6,122 bases of DNA from Deltaproteobacteria bacterium (GCA_030593645.1 JAUVGT010000299.1:1-6122); one strand, 5' to 3'. Positions 1-5,964 are shown, counted from the first letter of the stretch. Numbers and translations are program-made. The notes: generated by a model not told the origin, from the letters alone.

Positions 1-2
1 CT

Positions 3-443
3 ATCGCCGGTGAGGGCGCGGTGTTTTTTTTGTTAACCCGGGATGAGGGTGAAGGCTCGGGTTATTGCATGATTGAAAATGTTATCACCGGACGATTACG
101 GGGCGATAGAATTAAGATCCATGAAGAAAAATGCGTTCTTGTTCTGGGAGCGGACGGAAATAAGGAATGCGCGCCTGTATATGAAAAACAGATACCCAGT
201 AATATGAAATTGGCCTGTTACACACCCCTGTACGGCAGCCTACCGGTCGGGCCCGGATTTGACATGGCTGTCACAGCCCTTGGAATTAAAAACAACCGGA
301 TCTTTGCGTCACCTGAATCTGCGGCAGGCAATAGTGCGTATAATGTAATCCTGAAGGATGAAACCTTGGATCAAAGAAAAATAGGCTGTTTGAAGGTAAA
401 CCGCAGGGGTGAATATGGTTTGATTATTATGTCCGGCGGGTAA
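3..443 (+). CDS. C-terminal part of a beta-ketoacyl-synthase-like protein (5' end outside window)
   Basis: The reading frame is open from the window edge to the TAA at 441-443, about 146 codons, so only the C-terminal part is seen; the GTG at 21 is internal. Seen: an IAGEGAVFFLL stretch like the GEGA(A/G) strand of ketosynthases, then VLVLGADGNKE, then PLYGSLPVGPGFDMAVTALG, and a closing KVNRRGEYGLIIM strand. From memory this order matches the C-terminal half of the condensing-enzyme fold in the divergent ketosynthases of aryl-polyene/flexirubin-type clusters (Ketoacyl-synt_2 style; family LLGxNGD, then cGEYxTASAF, then YNhyxxxxSLIL). Such proteins elongate acyl-ACP chains or act as chain-length partners. 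The positions where family members usually carry catalytic His appear to lack it, so an inactive partner subunit is possible. It converges on the ABC operon and is probably unrelated to it. The fold assignment is by motif memory; the exact subfamily is uncertain. Confidence 0.55.
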   Translation: MAGEGAVFFLLTRDEGEGSGYCMIENVITGRLRGDRIKIHEEKCVLVLGADGNKECAPVYEKQIPSNMKLACYTPLYGSLPVGPGFDMAVTALGIKNNRIFASPESAAGNSAYNVILKDETLDQRKIGCLKVNRRGEYGLIIMSGG

Positions 444-470
444 ACCATTTCTAAATTCCATTCTATGATT

Positions 471-1124
471 TTACTGTGCTTTTACAAGCTCCTTGAAATC
501 AGGGACAAGGTTTTTAACACTCCATTGATTGAGTAAAAAAGGTTCTTTACTCTCTGAAGAAACAGCCGGCTGGCCTTTATCACTATTTTCTTTTAATTCG
601 GCAAAGATCGAAATGGTGTACTCCTTTGTTCCTTTAAGCTTTATGTGATATTCAGGGTTTGAAAATTCATCTTTTGTTTTTCCCTGGAGATACTCCTGGC
701 ATTTCAAATTAGACAATGTGCTAATGATGGTGTTAATTTTCAATTCATCACCTTTTTGACCCTTTGAGTTCTGCCATACCATTTCACTCTCCAGTGACGT
801 TTGCTGACTATCTTTTGTTTCATCAGACGAATCCGTTTTCAGTAAACTCTTGCTTTTTGTAAAAGAAATGAATTCGCTTTTTTTGGTAATATGGATTTCC
901 TGTATTTCTGATGCATTGAAGGAGAGTACACCTTTATCCCGCATGTCGTCTATGGGTTTGTCAAACTTGTTTCTAAAATTATTGCGGGCATGAAACACCC
1001 GTTCATTGCCGGCGATTTTTACAAATGTCAACGTTGAGGAAGTTGCTGCTTTGCCAATTTCAAACTCTCTTGCCAGGGTATCCGCGTTCCAGGCTTTTAC
1101 CGTAATTTTTTTCTTCTCGTTCAA
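471..1124 (-). CDS. C-terminal fragment of the interrupted DUF4340 protein (217 aa if restarted at TTG)
   Basis: This part lies in the same frame as the N-terminal fragment, only two codons beyond its stop. The first possible start is a TTG at 1122-1124 with no Shine-Dalgarno sequence in front of it, so independent translation would be weak at best. Seen: EFEIGKAATSSTLTFVKIAG and VFHARNNFRNKFDKPIDDMRDKGVL, matching the family pattern of a 'G...Yvr' strand followed by the R-D-K-x-(L/V) segment, then a charged Ser/Lys/Asp-rich linker. A second domain follows, beginning VWQNSKGQKGDELKINTIIS and resembling another W...D...(I/L) repeat. There is no signal peptide or membrane helix of its own, so a separate product would stay in the cytoplasm, away from where the family acts. 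Confidence 0.5.
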   Translation of the reverse strand: MNEKKKITVKAWNADTLAREFEIGKAATSSTLTFVKIAGNERVFHARNNFRNKFDKPIDDMRDKGVLSFNASEIQEIHITKKSEFISFTKSKSLLKTDSSDETKDSQQTSLESEMVWQNSKGQKGDELKINTIISTLSNLKCQEYLQGKTKDEFSNPEYHIKLKGTKEYTISIFAELKENSDKGQPAVSSESKEPFLLNQWSVKNLVPDFKELVKAQ

Positions 1125-1127
1125 ATC

Positions 1128-1439
1128 TTATCGAATATAATCTTTTGACTCAGATACAAGAGCAGTCAACGTCAGTTTTTCGATGGTTTCAAGAATGCCA
1201 GTCACTTTGTTTTTGTCGACCCTGTATTCCTGTGAGCCCATATACCAGGTGTCGTCTTTTCGGGTCAAAACCAGAGTATCATCCGGGCGTATGATTTCAA
1301 TTTTTGATATGTTTTTACTTGCCATCTCCGGAATTTCCGGCAGTTCATAAAGAGTCCGGTCCATCCTGCGCTGGAAAAGATAAAGTGATAAAATGATAAT
1401 GATAACTCCGAGTATAATATATTCTTTCTTTATCTTCAT
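1128..1439 (-). CDS. N-terminal fragment of the interrupted DUF4340 protein (103 aa)
   Basis: This is the part translated before the TAA. Residues 7-23 (YIILGVIIIILSLYLFQ) form one membrane helix with basic residues on both sides (MKIKK before, RRMDR after), so it is an inner-membrane anchor with the rest probably periplasmic. The following MASKNISKIEIIRPDDTLVL and TWYMGSQEYRVDKNKV segments are the first beta-rich domain of DUF4340. The start is set by the AAGGGAG at 1446-1452, which overlaps the stop codon of the preceding gene. The frame is open up to 1505, but the upstream extension reads back into that gene's 3' end and has no ribosome binding site. Alone, the fragment would lack most of the family domain and is unlikely to be functional. 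Confidence 0.7.
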   Translation of the reverse strand: MKIKKEYIILGVIIIILSLYLFQRRMDRTLYELPEIPEMASKNISKIEIIRPDDTLVLTRKDDTWYMGSQEYRVDKNKVTGILETIEKLTLTALVSESKDYIR

Positions 1440-1445
1440 AACATG

Positions 1446-1452
1446 CTCCCTT
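1446..1452 (-). promoter_or_regulatory. Ribosome binding site of the DUF4340 gene
   Basis: AAGGGAG, 6 bases before the ATG at 1439. It overlaps the TAA stop (1451-1453) of the GldG-like gene, which suggests coupled translation and fixes the start of the DUF4340 protein at MKIKKEYI. Confidence 0.75.
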
Positions 1453-3652
1453 ATTTTTGAAACATCATCTGGATCTGTTTTTTCCTGGAAACCCTTCTGA
1501 GCCAAACCAGCAGCCCGAAAATGATAACAACTATGGGCAAGCCGACAATGTTAAAGGATTTAACAAAAGTCTTTGTCCCGGCTTCTGAAGGTTCCAGGGG
1601 ATTGAACTGCTGCTTTTTACTTCGCATGAAAGCAATATCTTCACGGTTGTTTAAATAATCGATCAGGTTCATCACAAAAATTGAATTGGATCTGCCATAG
1701 TTAAGAAGGCTGTCCGAAAGCATATCTGAAGACGCCATAACAAAGATTTTGGCCGGTTCACTACTGGCCCTGAAATTTCCGGTACTTGTAATTTTTGAAA
1801 GATCACCATCCGTTTTTGCGTCCGCATTCTTTTTTGTTTTATTCGCTTCTTTTTTATCCTTTTCCTCAATTTCAATTTTCTTTTCGGGAATCGGTTTACC
1901 AGTGAAATAACTTGAGAATTTGCCCTCAAGGAGATATGCCAACGGGAAACTCTGTTTTTTATCCGCTGATGCCGGTGGAGAGATGAACATTGGATTCAGA
2001 TTGATCTGCCCGCGCATTTCCCATGCCTTCTCCGTGGAAGATAATAATTTTACCGCTGTCAGGCCTTGTTCCTTGATTTTTTCATTATTAAGCTCCAGGG
2101 GGGACACTTTGATTGCAAGGAGCTGTTTAATATTTTTTATAAAACCAAGTTCTTTGTTTATAAATCGGTTTTCGACTAAGGGCGCAAAATAGATCGGCAT
2201 TTCACCGCCGCCCCTATTCATCTGCTTAACCTGTTTATAGCAGTTTTCATCCAGGACATAGGACTTTTTGATTCGGACGCCATAATGTTCCAGTAATTTT
2301 TCAAGTCCGGTCTCAATCGGCATATATCTGGGCCCCTGGCCCATTCCCATCTGTCTGGGCGGCATGACTTCATTGAATTGGTCCGGGAACACAATCAGAT
2401 TTTTGCCTTGCATCACGAACTGGTCAATCTGGTACAGTTCATAGTCGGTGAATGTTTCAGTGGGTCGGACAATCATCAGGCAGTTAAGACTGTTTGGAAT
2501 ATTTTCTTCTTTAAGATTGATTTCTTTGGTTAAATAACTATCTGATACGAGTTTATAAAGGTCACCCAGTGAATCTTTGTCTTGCTGCGGCGCGGGCATG
2601 AACGGTAACGCCGGAGTGATCCCGCGTGTGCCGTGATCAGCCAGGTAGCCTAAATTTTCATTGATATCTATAAGGGATTCTATGTTTTCACTGATCATCG
2701 CTTCCATTTTTTTCATATCAGCCAGTTCATAACGCGGACCGAAGATAGGAATATTCATGACGTTCAGGATACGGACGGGAATTGCCTTTTCCCCATATGA
2801 AAGGAGCAGGCCGATCGAACCTTTACCCGCAGAAATATTTTTTTCCGGTATATCATCCCATTTTAGCCCCATGATCACATTTTCCTTTGATTCAATCTGT
2901 TTTTCAAGCTCCGGATTTGCGGTCGGGTCCAGATGTTCAAAGTCGAGTTTGTTATAATGCTCTTCATTAAGTTTATCCACAATCCCTTTCAATTGTTTGG
3001 GAACTTCAGAAAGTCCCTTTAAACCCATTAGAGGAGCCATCTTGTTAAGCGAAGAAGAAAGAATAAGCTGGATTTTAATTTTTCCCTCCAGGCTGACGAA
3101 CGCACTGATTTTGTTGTTGAGTTTCATGATTGCAGTGGTTAACTGGTATTCAAGCATCTCCGTGGAAGTTATGGTGGGTATTTTTTTTATCATGTCGCCA
3201 TGAATAATAACGAGGCCCATATAAGCTTTTTGAAATTTTACTTCATCATTGTCAACAATCTGAATCTGAATGGGATTTACACCGTAGCTCCTGGCCAGTT
3301 CCTGGTTCTTTTTTGCTTCAGGAGTCATATCTCCCTCATCCGGGCTGACATCGAAAAAACGGTAATTAAAAAACTTTTTTGAGTAAAGTGAATATTCTTC
3401 AAGCAGGTCCCGAATATACTGTTCACTACTGTTATGAGGGGCCGGCAGGTTTTTTGTAAAAAAGACGTTGATGGTCAATGGCTCGGAAAGTGTGGAAACA
3501 ACTTCCTTGCTGGCTTTTGAAATGGAATAGCTGCCGTTTTCAGTCAGGTCGATTCTAAAAAAGAAAGTCGTGGCGGCCAGATTTATCAGGATGATAACAA
3601 TTAAATAGATGAAAAATTTAATATAATTTTCCGATCCTTTTTTCCCGATCAT
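1451..3652 (-). CDS. GldG-like ABC transporter auxiliary protein (ABC_transp_aux family)
   Basis: A protein of 733 residues with an N-terminal membrane helix (about 11-32), a large extracytoplasmic region and a C-terminal helix (about 700-718, NIVGLPIVVIIFGLLVWL) followed by a short basic tail. Family signs: FRIDLTENGSYSISKASKEV just after the first helix (the RxDLTxxxxYSLS motif), LSEPLTINVFF, LGYLADHGTRG near 333-341 (family GHGE-like site), a LMIVRPTETFTDYELYQID strand-helix, MQGKNLIVFPD, and late MASSDMLSD and YLNNREDIAFMRSK segments. In GldG and its relatives these parts form the membrane-tethered partner of an ABC-2 permease; the transported substrate is unknown. A Lys/Glu/Asp-rich low-complexity linker lies at about 588-618. 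The ATG at 3652 is chosen because the AAGGAGA at 3659-3665 is 7 bases before it but only about one base before the alternative ATG at 3658. It follows the permease by 11 bases. Confidence 0.85.
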   Translation of the reverse strand: MIGKKGSENYIKFFIYLIVIILINLAATTFFFRIDLTENGSYSISKASKEVVSTLSEPLTINVFFTKNLPAPHNSSEQYIRDLLEEYSLYSKKFFNYRFFDVSPDEGDMTPEAKKNQELARSYGVNPIQIQIVDNDEVKFQKAYMGLVIIHGDMIKKIPTITSTEMLEYQLTTAIMKLNNKISAFVSLEGKIKIQLILSSSLNKMAPLMGLKGLSEVPKQLKGIVDKLNEEHYNKLDFEHLDPTANPELEKQIESKENVIMGLKWDDIPEKNISAGKGSIGLLLSYGEKAIPVRILNVMNIPIFGPRYELADMKKMEAMISENIESLIDINENLGYLADHGTRGITPALPFMPAPQQDKDSLGDLYKLVSDSYLTKEINLKEENIPNSLNCLMIVRPTETFTDYELYQIDQFVMQGKNLIVFPDQFNEVMPPRQMGMGQGPRYMPIETGLEKLLEHYGVRIKKSYVLDENCYKQVKQMNRGGGEMPIYFAPLVENRFINKELGFIKNIKQLLAIKVSPLELNNEKIKEQGLTAVKLLSSTEKAWEMRGQINLNPMFISPPASADKKQSFPLAYLLEGKFSSYFTGKPIPEKKIEIEEKDKKEANKTKKNADAKTDGDLSKITSTGNFRASSEPAKIFVMASSDMLSDSLLNYGRSNSIFVMNLIDYLNNREDIAFMRSKKQQFNPLEPSEAGTKTFVKSFNIVGLPIVVIIFGLLVWLRRVSRKKQIQMMFQK

Positions 3653-3658
3653 GTTCAT

Positions 3659-3665
3659 TCTCCTT
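3659..3665 (-). promoter_or_regulatory. Ribosome binding site that decides the GldG-like start
   Basis: AAGGAGA directly abuts the ATG at 3658 but is well spaced (7 bases after GGAG) from the ATG at 3652, so translation most likely starts at 3652 (MIGKKGSEN). It also overlaps the TAA stop codon of the permease at 3664-3666. Confidence 0.7.
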
Positions 3666-4368
3666 AATTTTTTACTTTTAGCGATAGATTTGCAGCATAT
3701 AAACCGATAAAACTGATACTGACAAAATACAGGATGTCACGCGTATCAATAATACCTTTTGAAATGTTTTGAAAATGATAACCGGCTCCAAGGTAAGAAA
3801 AGAATCCCAGCAATGAACTGGGAAGAAAGAAGAGCATTTTGTCGATCATTGTCAGGGAAAAGCATATAGCCATCCCGATAATAAACGCGATAATCTGGTT
3901 GCGCGTCAGAGACGAAGCAAACAGCCCGATCGCAGAAAAAGCCCCCCCCAGGAGAATCACGCCGGTATATCCACCAATAACCGGTCCAAAGTCGAGGTCG
4001 CCGAGAAAAGAAACCGATATCGGATAGGCCAGTGTGGGTAGCAGCATGGCGGCGCAAAAAGCCAGCGCGGCAAAAAATTTACCGAGAACCACATCCAGGG
4101 ATGTTACCGGAAGTGTAAGCAGGGTTTCATATGATCCGATGTTCATCTCTTCGGAGAACAGTTTCATGGTAACAGCCGGTATAATAAAAGATAAGATAAT
4201 GGGCTGCATATTAAAAAAATATCTCAAATTTGCCTGATCATTGAGAAAAAACGTCGTGAAAAAGAACCACCCGGTTACCAGTAAAAAAATGGAAATTACA
4301 ATATAGGCAATGGGAGATATAAAATATGTGCTGAATTCTTTTTTGAATATATGAATAACCTGTTGCAT
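3664..4368 (-). CDS. GldF-like ABC-2 transporter permease
   Basis: A 234-residue inner-membrane protein with about six hydrophobic segments: roughly residues 17-41, 55-70, 100-123, 131-155, 158-182 and 208-228. The N-terminus (FKKEFSTYFISPIAY) is the short amphipathic stretch typical of this family. The cytoplasmic coupling region EEMNIGSYETLLTLPV (73-88) matches the family EExxxGTxExLLTLPV pattern, followed by VLGKFFAAL. GldF-type permeases are of this length and dimerise to form the transport path, driven by the neighbouring ATPase. The start ATG lies one base after the ATPase stop codon, and AAGGAG at 4376-4381 inside the end of the ATPase gene is 7 bases upstream, indicating translational coupling. 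Its own stop codon overlaps the ribosome binding site of the next gene. Substrate is not deducible. Confidence 0.9.
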   Translation of the reverse strand: MQQVIHIFKKEFSTYFISPIAYIVISIFLLVTGWFFFTTFFLNDQANLRYFFNMQPIILSFIIPAVTMKLFSEEMNIGSYETLLTLPVTSLDVVLGKFFAALAFCAAMLLPTLAYPISVSFLGDLDFGPVIGGYTGVILLGGAFSAIGLFASSLTRNQIIAFIIGMAICFSLTMIDKMLFFLPSSLLGFFSYLGAGYHFQNISKGIIDTRDILYFVSISFIGLYAANLSLKVKN

Positions 4369-4369
4369 A

Positions 4370-5305
4370 TCAATTCTCCTTGGTCAGTTCACGGAAAATA
4401 TTTTCAAGAGACTGAGCCTCCTGGTAAAATTCCATGATCACCCAGTCTGTCCGCTTGATTCTGTTATAGATTTTACCCCGGCAGTCGTTATCATTTTTAC
4501 AAAAGATTTTTACCTTCAGAATTCCGTTCGTTTCATCGATTTTTGTTACACCGGTAACACCCTCAACATCAGTGATCTCCTTTTCCACGATATCGTAACC
4601 GGCGTTCTCAAGCGAAAGGTTGACGACTGCCTGACCGCCTGCTGACTGTTTAAGGGTTTCGGTACTGTCATCGGCTACAATTTTACCTTTGTTGATGATG
4701 ACGACCCTGTCGCAGGTTGCTTCGGCTTCACTCAATATGTGGGTTGAAAGAATAACCGTTTTTTCCTTTCCAATCTTTCTGATGATTTCCCTGATTTCAA
4801 CAATCTGGTTTGGATCAAGGCCTGATGTGGGTTCATCAAGCACGAGTATTTCAGGATCATTCATCATTGCATGGGCCAGACCCACGCGCTGCTTATATCC
4901 TTTTGACAGTTCACCGATGGGTTGGTGCATGATGCTGCTTAGACCGCAAATATCCGACAGTTCCCGAATGCGTTCAAGTTTTTTACTCCCATCAATACCG
5001 CGTATGCTGGCAATATAGTTAAGATAATCAAAGGCCAGCATATCATGGTAAAGGGGAGCGGATTCAGGAAGATACCCGAGTATTTTCTTTATTTCTAAGG
5101 CATTCTGATCAATTGAAAAGTTTTTAACACGGACGCTCCCGGTTGTCGGTTTTAAAAAGCCGGTCAGCATCCGAAGCGTGGTGGTTTTCCCGGCGCCATT
5201 CGGACCGAGAAGCCCCAGGATTTCTCCCTTGTGAATGTCAAAGTTTATCTGATCCACCGCACAGAGGGTGTTATAGTATTTGGTTAAATTTTCAACATGG
5301 ATCAT
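4370..5305 (-). CDS. GldA/NatA-like ABC transporter ATP-binding protein
   Basis: A 311-residue ATPase of the ABC-2 class. Seen, numbered from the chosen start: aromatic A-loop Tyr10/Tyr11, Walker A GPNGAGKTT (34-42), Q-loop position in GYLPESAPLY with Glu81 instead of Gln (usual in this subfamily), signature LSKGYKQR (133-140), Walker B ILVLDEP with catalytic Glu158, D-loop SGLD, and switch His189 in LSTHILSEAE. All catalytic positions are intact. After about residue 220 comes a C-terminal regulatory domain with alternating strands (VVNLSLENAGYD, GILKVKIFCKNDND), as in GldA-type proteins. Three in-frame starts exist: GTG 5326, ATG 5308 and ATG 5305. AAAGGAG at 5312-5318 lies inside the GTG-started version, 3 bases from 5308 and 6 from 5305, so 5305 is preferred. 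It is the first gene of the operon and powers the permease that follows. Confidence 0.93.
   Translation of the reverse strand: MIHVENLTKYYNTLCAVDQINFDIHKGEILGLLGPNGAGKTTTLRMLTGFLKPTTGSVRVKNFSIDQNALEIKKILGYLPESAPLYHDMLAFDYLNYIASIRGIDGSKKLERIRELSDICGLSSIMHQPIGELSKGYKQRVGLAHAMMNDPEILVLDEPTSGLDPNQIVEIREIIRKIGKEKTVILSTHILSEAEATCDRVVIINKGKIVADDSTETLKQSAGGQAVVNLSLENAGYDIVEKEITDVEGVTGVTKIDETNGILKVKIFCKNDNDCRGKIYNRIKRTDWVIMEFYQEAQSLENIFRELTKEN
4376..4381 (-). promoter_or_regulatory. Ribosome binding site of the permease, inside the ATPase gene
   Basis: AAGGAG formed by the last Lys-Glu codons of the ATPase, 7 bases before the permease ATG. The arrangement implies that ribosomes finishing the ATPase feed the permease. 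Confidence 0.75.
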
Positions 5306-5311
5306 CATCGT

Positions 5312-5318
5312 CTCCTTT
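5312..5318 (-). promoter_or_regulatory. Ribosome binding site that decides the ATPase start
   Basis: AAAGGAG followed by ACG and two consecutive ATG codons. Spacing of 6 bases favours the second ATG (5305); the first (5308) is only 3 bases away. The longer GTG start at 5326 would place this site inside the coding sequence. Confidence 0.75.
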
Positions 5319-5389
5319 GAAGTCACTTCTAATCAAATTATTGTAATTAAACAATTTATTTGAACATCAAATATTTTTTGTGAAGGTTC

Positions 5390-5418
5390 TCTATAGAAGA
5401 ATGGTTGGTATTTGTCAA
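5390..5418 (-). promoter_or_regulatory. Sigma-70-type promoter of the ABC operon
   Basis: On the minus strand TTGACA (5418-5413, perfect -35) is followed by exactly 17 bases and TATAGA (5395-5390, five of six -10 positions). Transcription should start near 5383, leaving a leader of roughly 78 bases before the ATPase start. No other comparable promoter is visible inside the tightly packed operon, so it probably drives all four genes. Promoter match is direct; activity is inferred. Confidence 0.75.
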
Positions 5419-5453
5419 GTCGTATTTAGGCGGCAAATACACTATCGGTATTT
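5408..5453 (-). promoter_or_regulatory. Candidate operator: four spaced AAATAC/GTATTT half-sites
   Basis: Read on the minus strand the order is AAATAC (5453-5448), seven bases, GTATTT (5440-5435), seven bases, AAATAC (5427-5422), eight bases, AAATAC (5413-5408). Successive half-sites are 13, 13 and 14 bases apart. The first three make two overlapping perfect inverted repeats, for example GTATTTGCCGCCTAAATAC. The last copy shares its first base with the -35 hexamer. Placement and periodicity fit binding of a dimeric regulator at the ABC promoter, but no regulator gene is visible and the hexamer is AT-rich, so chance contributes. Confidence 0.4.
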
Positions 5454-5561
5454 ATTCCATAAAGCATTGAATACTATTTACTTTTTATGACTTTTAGAAG
5501 GTCAAAAACTCTATCCGGTTAATCCTGAAATTTTGTCTAAGAAAATTTAATATTGATGAAC

Positions 5562-5598
5562 TCGTAAAAAGTCTGAATGAGACGGTTTCGTAAAAAGT
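5562..5598 (+). repeat. Direct repeat TCGTAAAAAGT, two copies
   Basis: TCGTAAAAAGT occurs at 5562-5572 and again at 5588-5598, the second copy lying in the left arm of the palindrome. The outer copy sits in TGATGAACTCGTAAAAAGTC, which looks like the left end of a related element with no matching right end nearby. Confidence 0.55.
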
Positions 5599-5705
5599 TC
5601 AAATTCAAGGCGTGCAAATTTCGTAATCATGAAGCGTACTTATAGTACGTTGAATGATTGCGAAATGCAGCGCAACGCAGAAGTTGGACTTTTTACGAAA
5701 CCGTC
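5581..5705. repeat. 125-base imperfect palindromic repeat element
   Basis: The terminal 22 bases of each end (5581-5602 and 5684-5705, starting GACGGTTTCGTAAAAAGT) are inverted copies with one mismatch. The inverted symmetry continues inward with interruptions through ATTTCG and AATCAT blocks to a central CGTACT-TAT-AGTACG hairpin (5635-5649), so almost the whole element can fold on itself, with a net two-base asymmetry between arms. I see no coding potential and no convincing target-site duplication at the edges. This is the architecture of an intergenic palindromic element (REP/MITE-like), and the end sequence resembles repeats I recall from Desulfobacteraceae genomes, which I cannot verify here. 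Transcribed from either side it could act as a long RNA stem. Confidence 0.75.
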
Positions 5706-5744
5706 AATATTAGAGTCTTCATTACACGCATTACTTCATACTCA

Positions 5745-5762
5745 TTGACAAATTAATGTCAA
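5745..5762. repeat. Small inverted repeat TTGACA-AATTAA-TGTCAA
   Basis: Perfect six-base arms around a six-base AT spacer. Could be a protein-binding dyad; its left arm doubles as a perfect -35 hexamer of the possible + strand promoter. Confidence 0.4.
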
Positions 5763-5773
5763 AAGCATAAAAA
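5745..5773 (+). promoter_or_regulatory. Possible promoter reading toward the right-edge gene
   Basis: TTGACA (5745-5750), 17 bases, then TAAAAA (5768-5773, four of six -10 positions). The -10 is poor and the leader to the ATG at 5965 would be about 185 bases, so this is tentative. An isolated TATGAT at 5905-5910 is an alternative -10 without a good -35. Confidence 0.3.
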
Positions 5774-5964
5774 ACGGATAACATCTGAAATTTGTTAGAA
5801 GTGGTTTCAAAACCTTCACTCAGGCTAAAGTTCAAGGTGGGGCGAAAATTTCAACTTCTAGTATTTCAAGCTACTATTGAAAACCATTAGCGAAGAAATA
5901 ATTCTATGATGAAAATTCCTATCAAACATTTAATAAAATGCATACGACCGGAGAATACATATCA

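Larger units (their letters stand above)
471..1439 (-). pseudogene. DUF4340-family protein gene interrupted by one in-frame TAA
   Basis: ATG at 1437-1439 with AAGGGAG six bases upstream opens a frame of 103 codons that hits TAA at 1128-1130. The same frame then continues for 218 more sense codons to the TAA at 471-473. Read through, it gives about 322 residues, a normal size for DUF4340 proteins, with family features in the right order: N-terminal membrane helix, a KIEI strand, a TWYM Trp strand, the ESKDYIR-stop-DLNEKK junction, EFEIGKA, the RDKGVL motif, and a second repeat-like domain. Family members typically have YxRYGL-like residues at the junction, so the stop replaces an expected Tyr codon (TAT/TAC to TAA, one base). 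DUF4340 proteins are membrane-anchored partners of GldFG-like ABC systems; their biochemical role is unknown. It is the last gene of the operon, 11 bases after the GldG-like gene. A sequencing error cannot be excluded. Confidence 0.8.
5306..5964. other. Intergenic region between the ABC operon and the right-edge gene
   Basis: About 650 bases without a convincing gene. It holds the ATPase leader (5306-5383), the operon promoter with its half-site array (5390-5453), an AT-rich plain stretch (5454-5547), the partial repeat unit and 125-base palindrome (5548-5712), and a right part (5713-5964) with small dyads and a possible + strand promoter. I see no tRNA, no CRISPR-like repeat and no clear hairpin-plus-T-run terminator. 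Confidence 0.6.

Noticed and set aside
444..470. Bidirectional terminator between the convergent genes
   Set aside because: The 27-base gap has no GC-rich inverted repeat or T-run.
1128..1130. Programmed recoding at the in-frame stop
   Set aside because: The codon is TAA, which is not used for selenocysteine or pyrrolysine, and I see no slippery heptamer since both halves are already in the same frame.
1440..1505. Longer N-terminus for the DUF4340 gene, starting at 1505
   Set aside because: It overlaps the 3' end of the GldG-like gene out of frame, has no ribosome binding site, and would put a charged extension before the membrane anchor; the ATG at 1439 has a well-placed AAGGGAG.
1672..1929. 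Lys/Arg-rich open frame on the minus strand
   Set aside because: It is the shifted frame of the Lys/Asp-rich linker of the GldG-like protein; no ribosome binding site and no protein-like composition.
3746..4057. 103-codon minus-strand frame inside the permease
   Set aside because: It is the alternate frame of transmembrane codons in a well-supported permease gene and contains no recognisable domain.
1920..5346. Several + strand open frames of 60-109 codons opposite the operon
   Set aside because: All lie antisense to strongly supported genes, lack Shine-Dalgarno sequences and show no family motifs.
5791..5812. Hairpin around GGTTTCAAAACC
   Set aside because: Short stem with bulges and no following T-run, so not a credible terminator or RNA element.
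5849..5882. Nested inverted pairs TTTCAA/TTGAAA and TAGTA/TACTA
   Set aside because: Short AT-rich arms with a four-base bulge on one side only; expected by chance in this composition.
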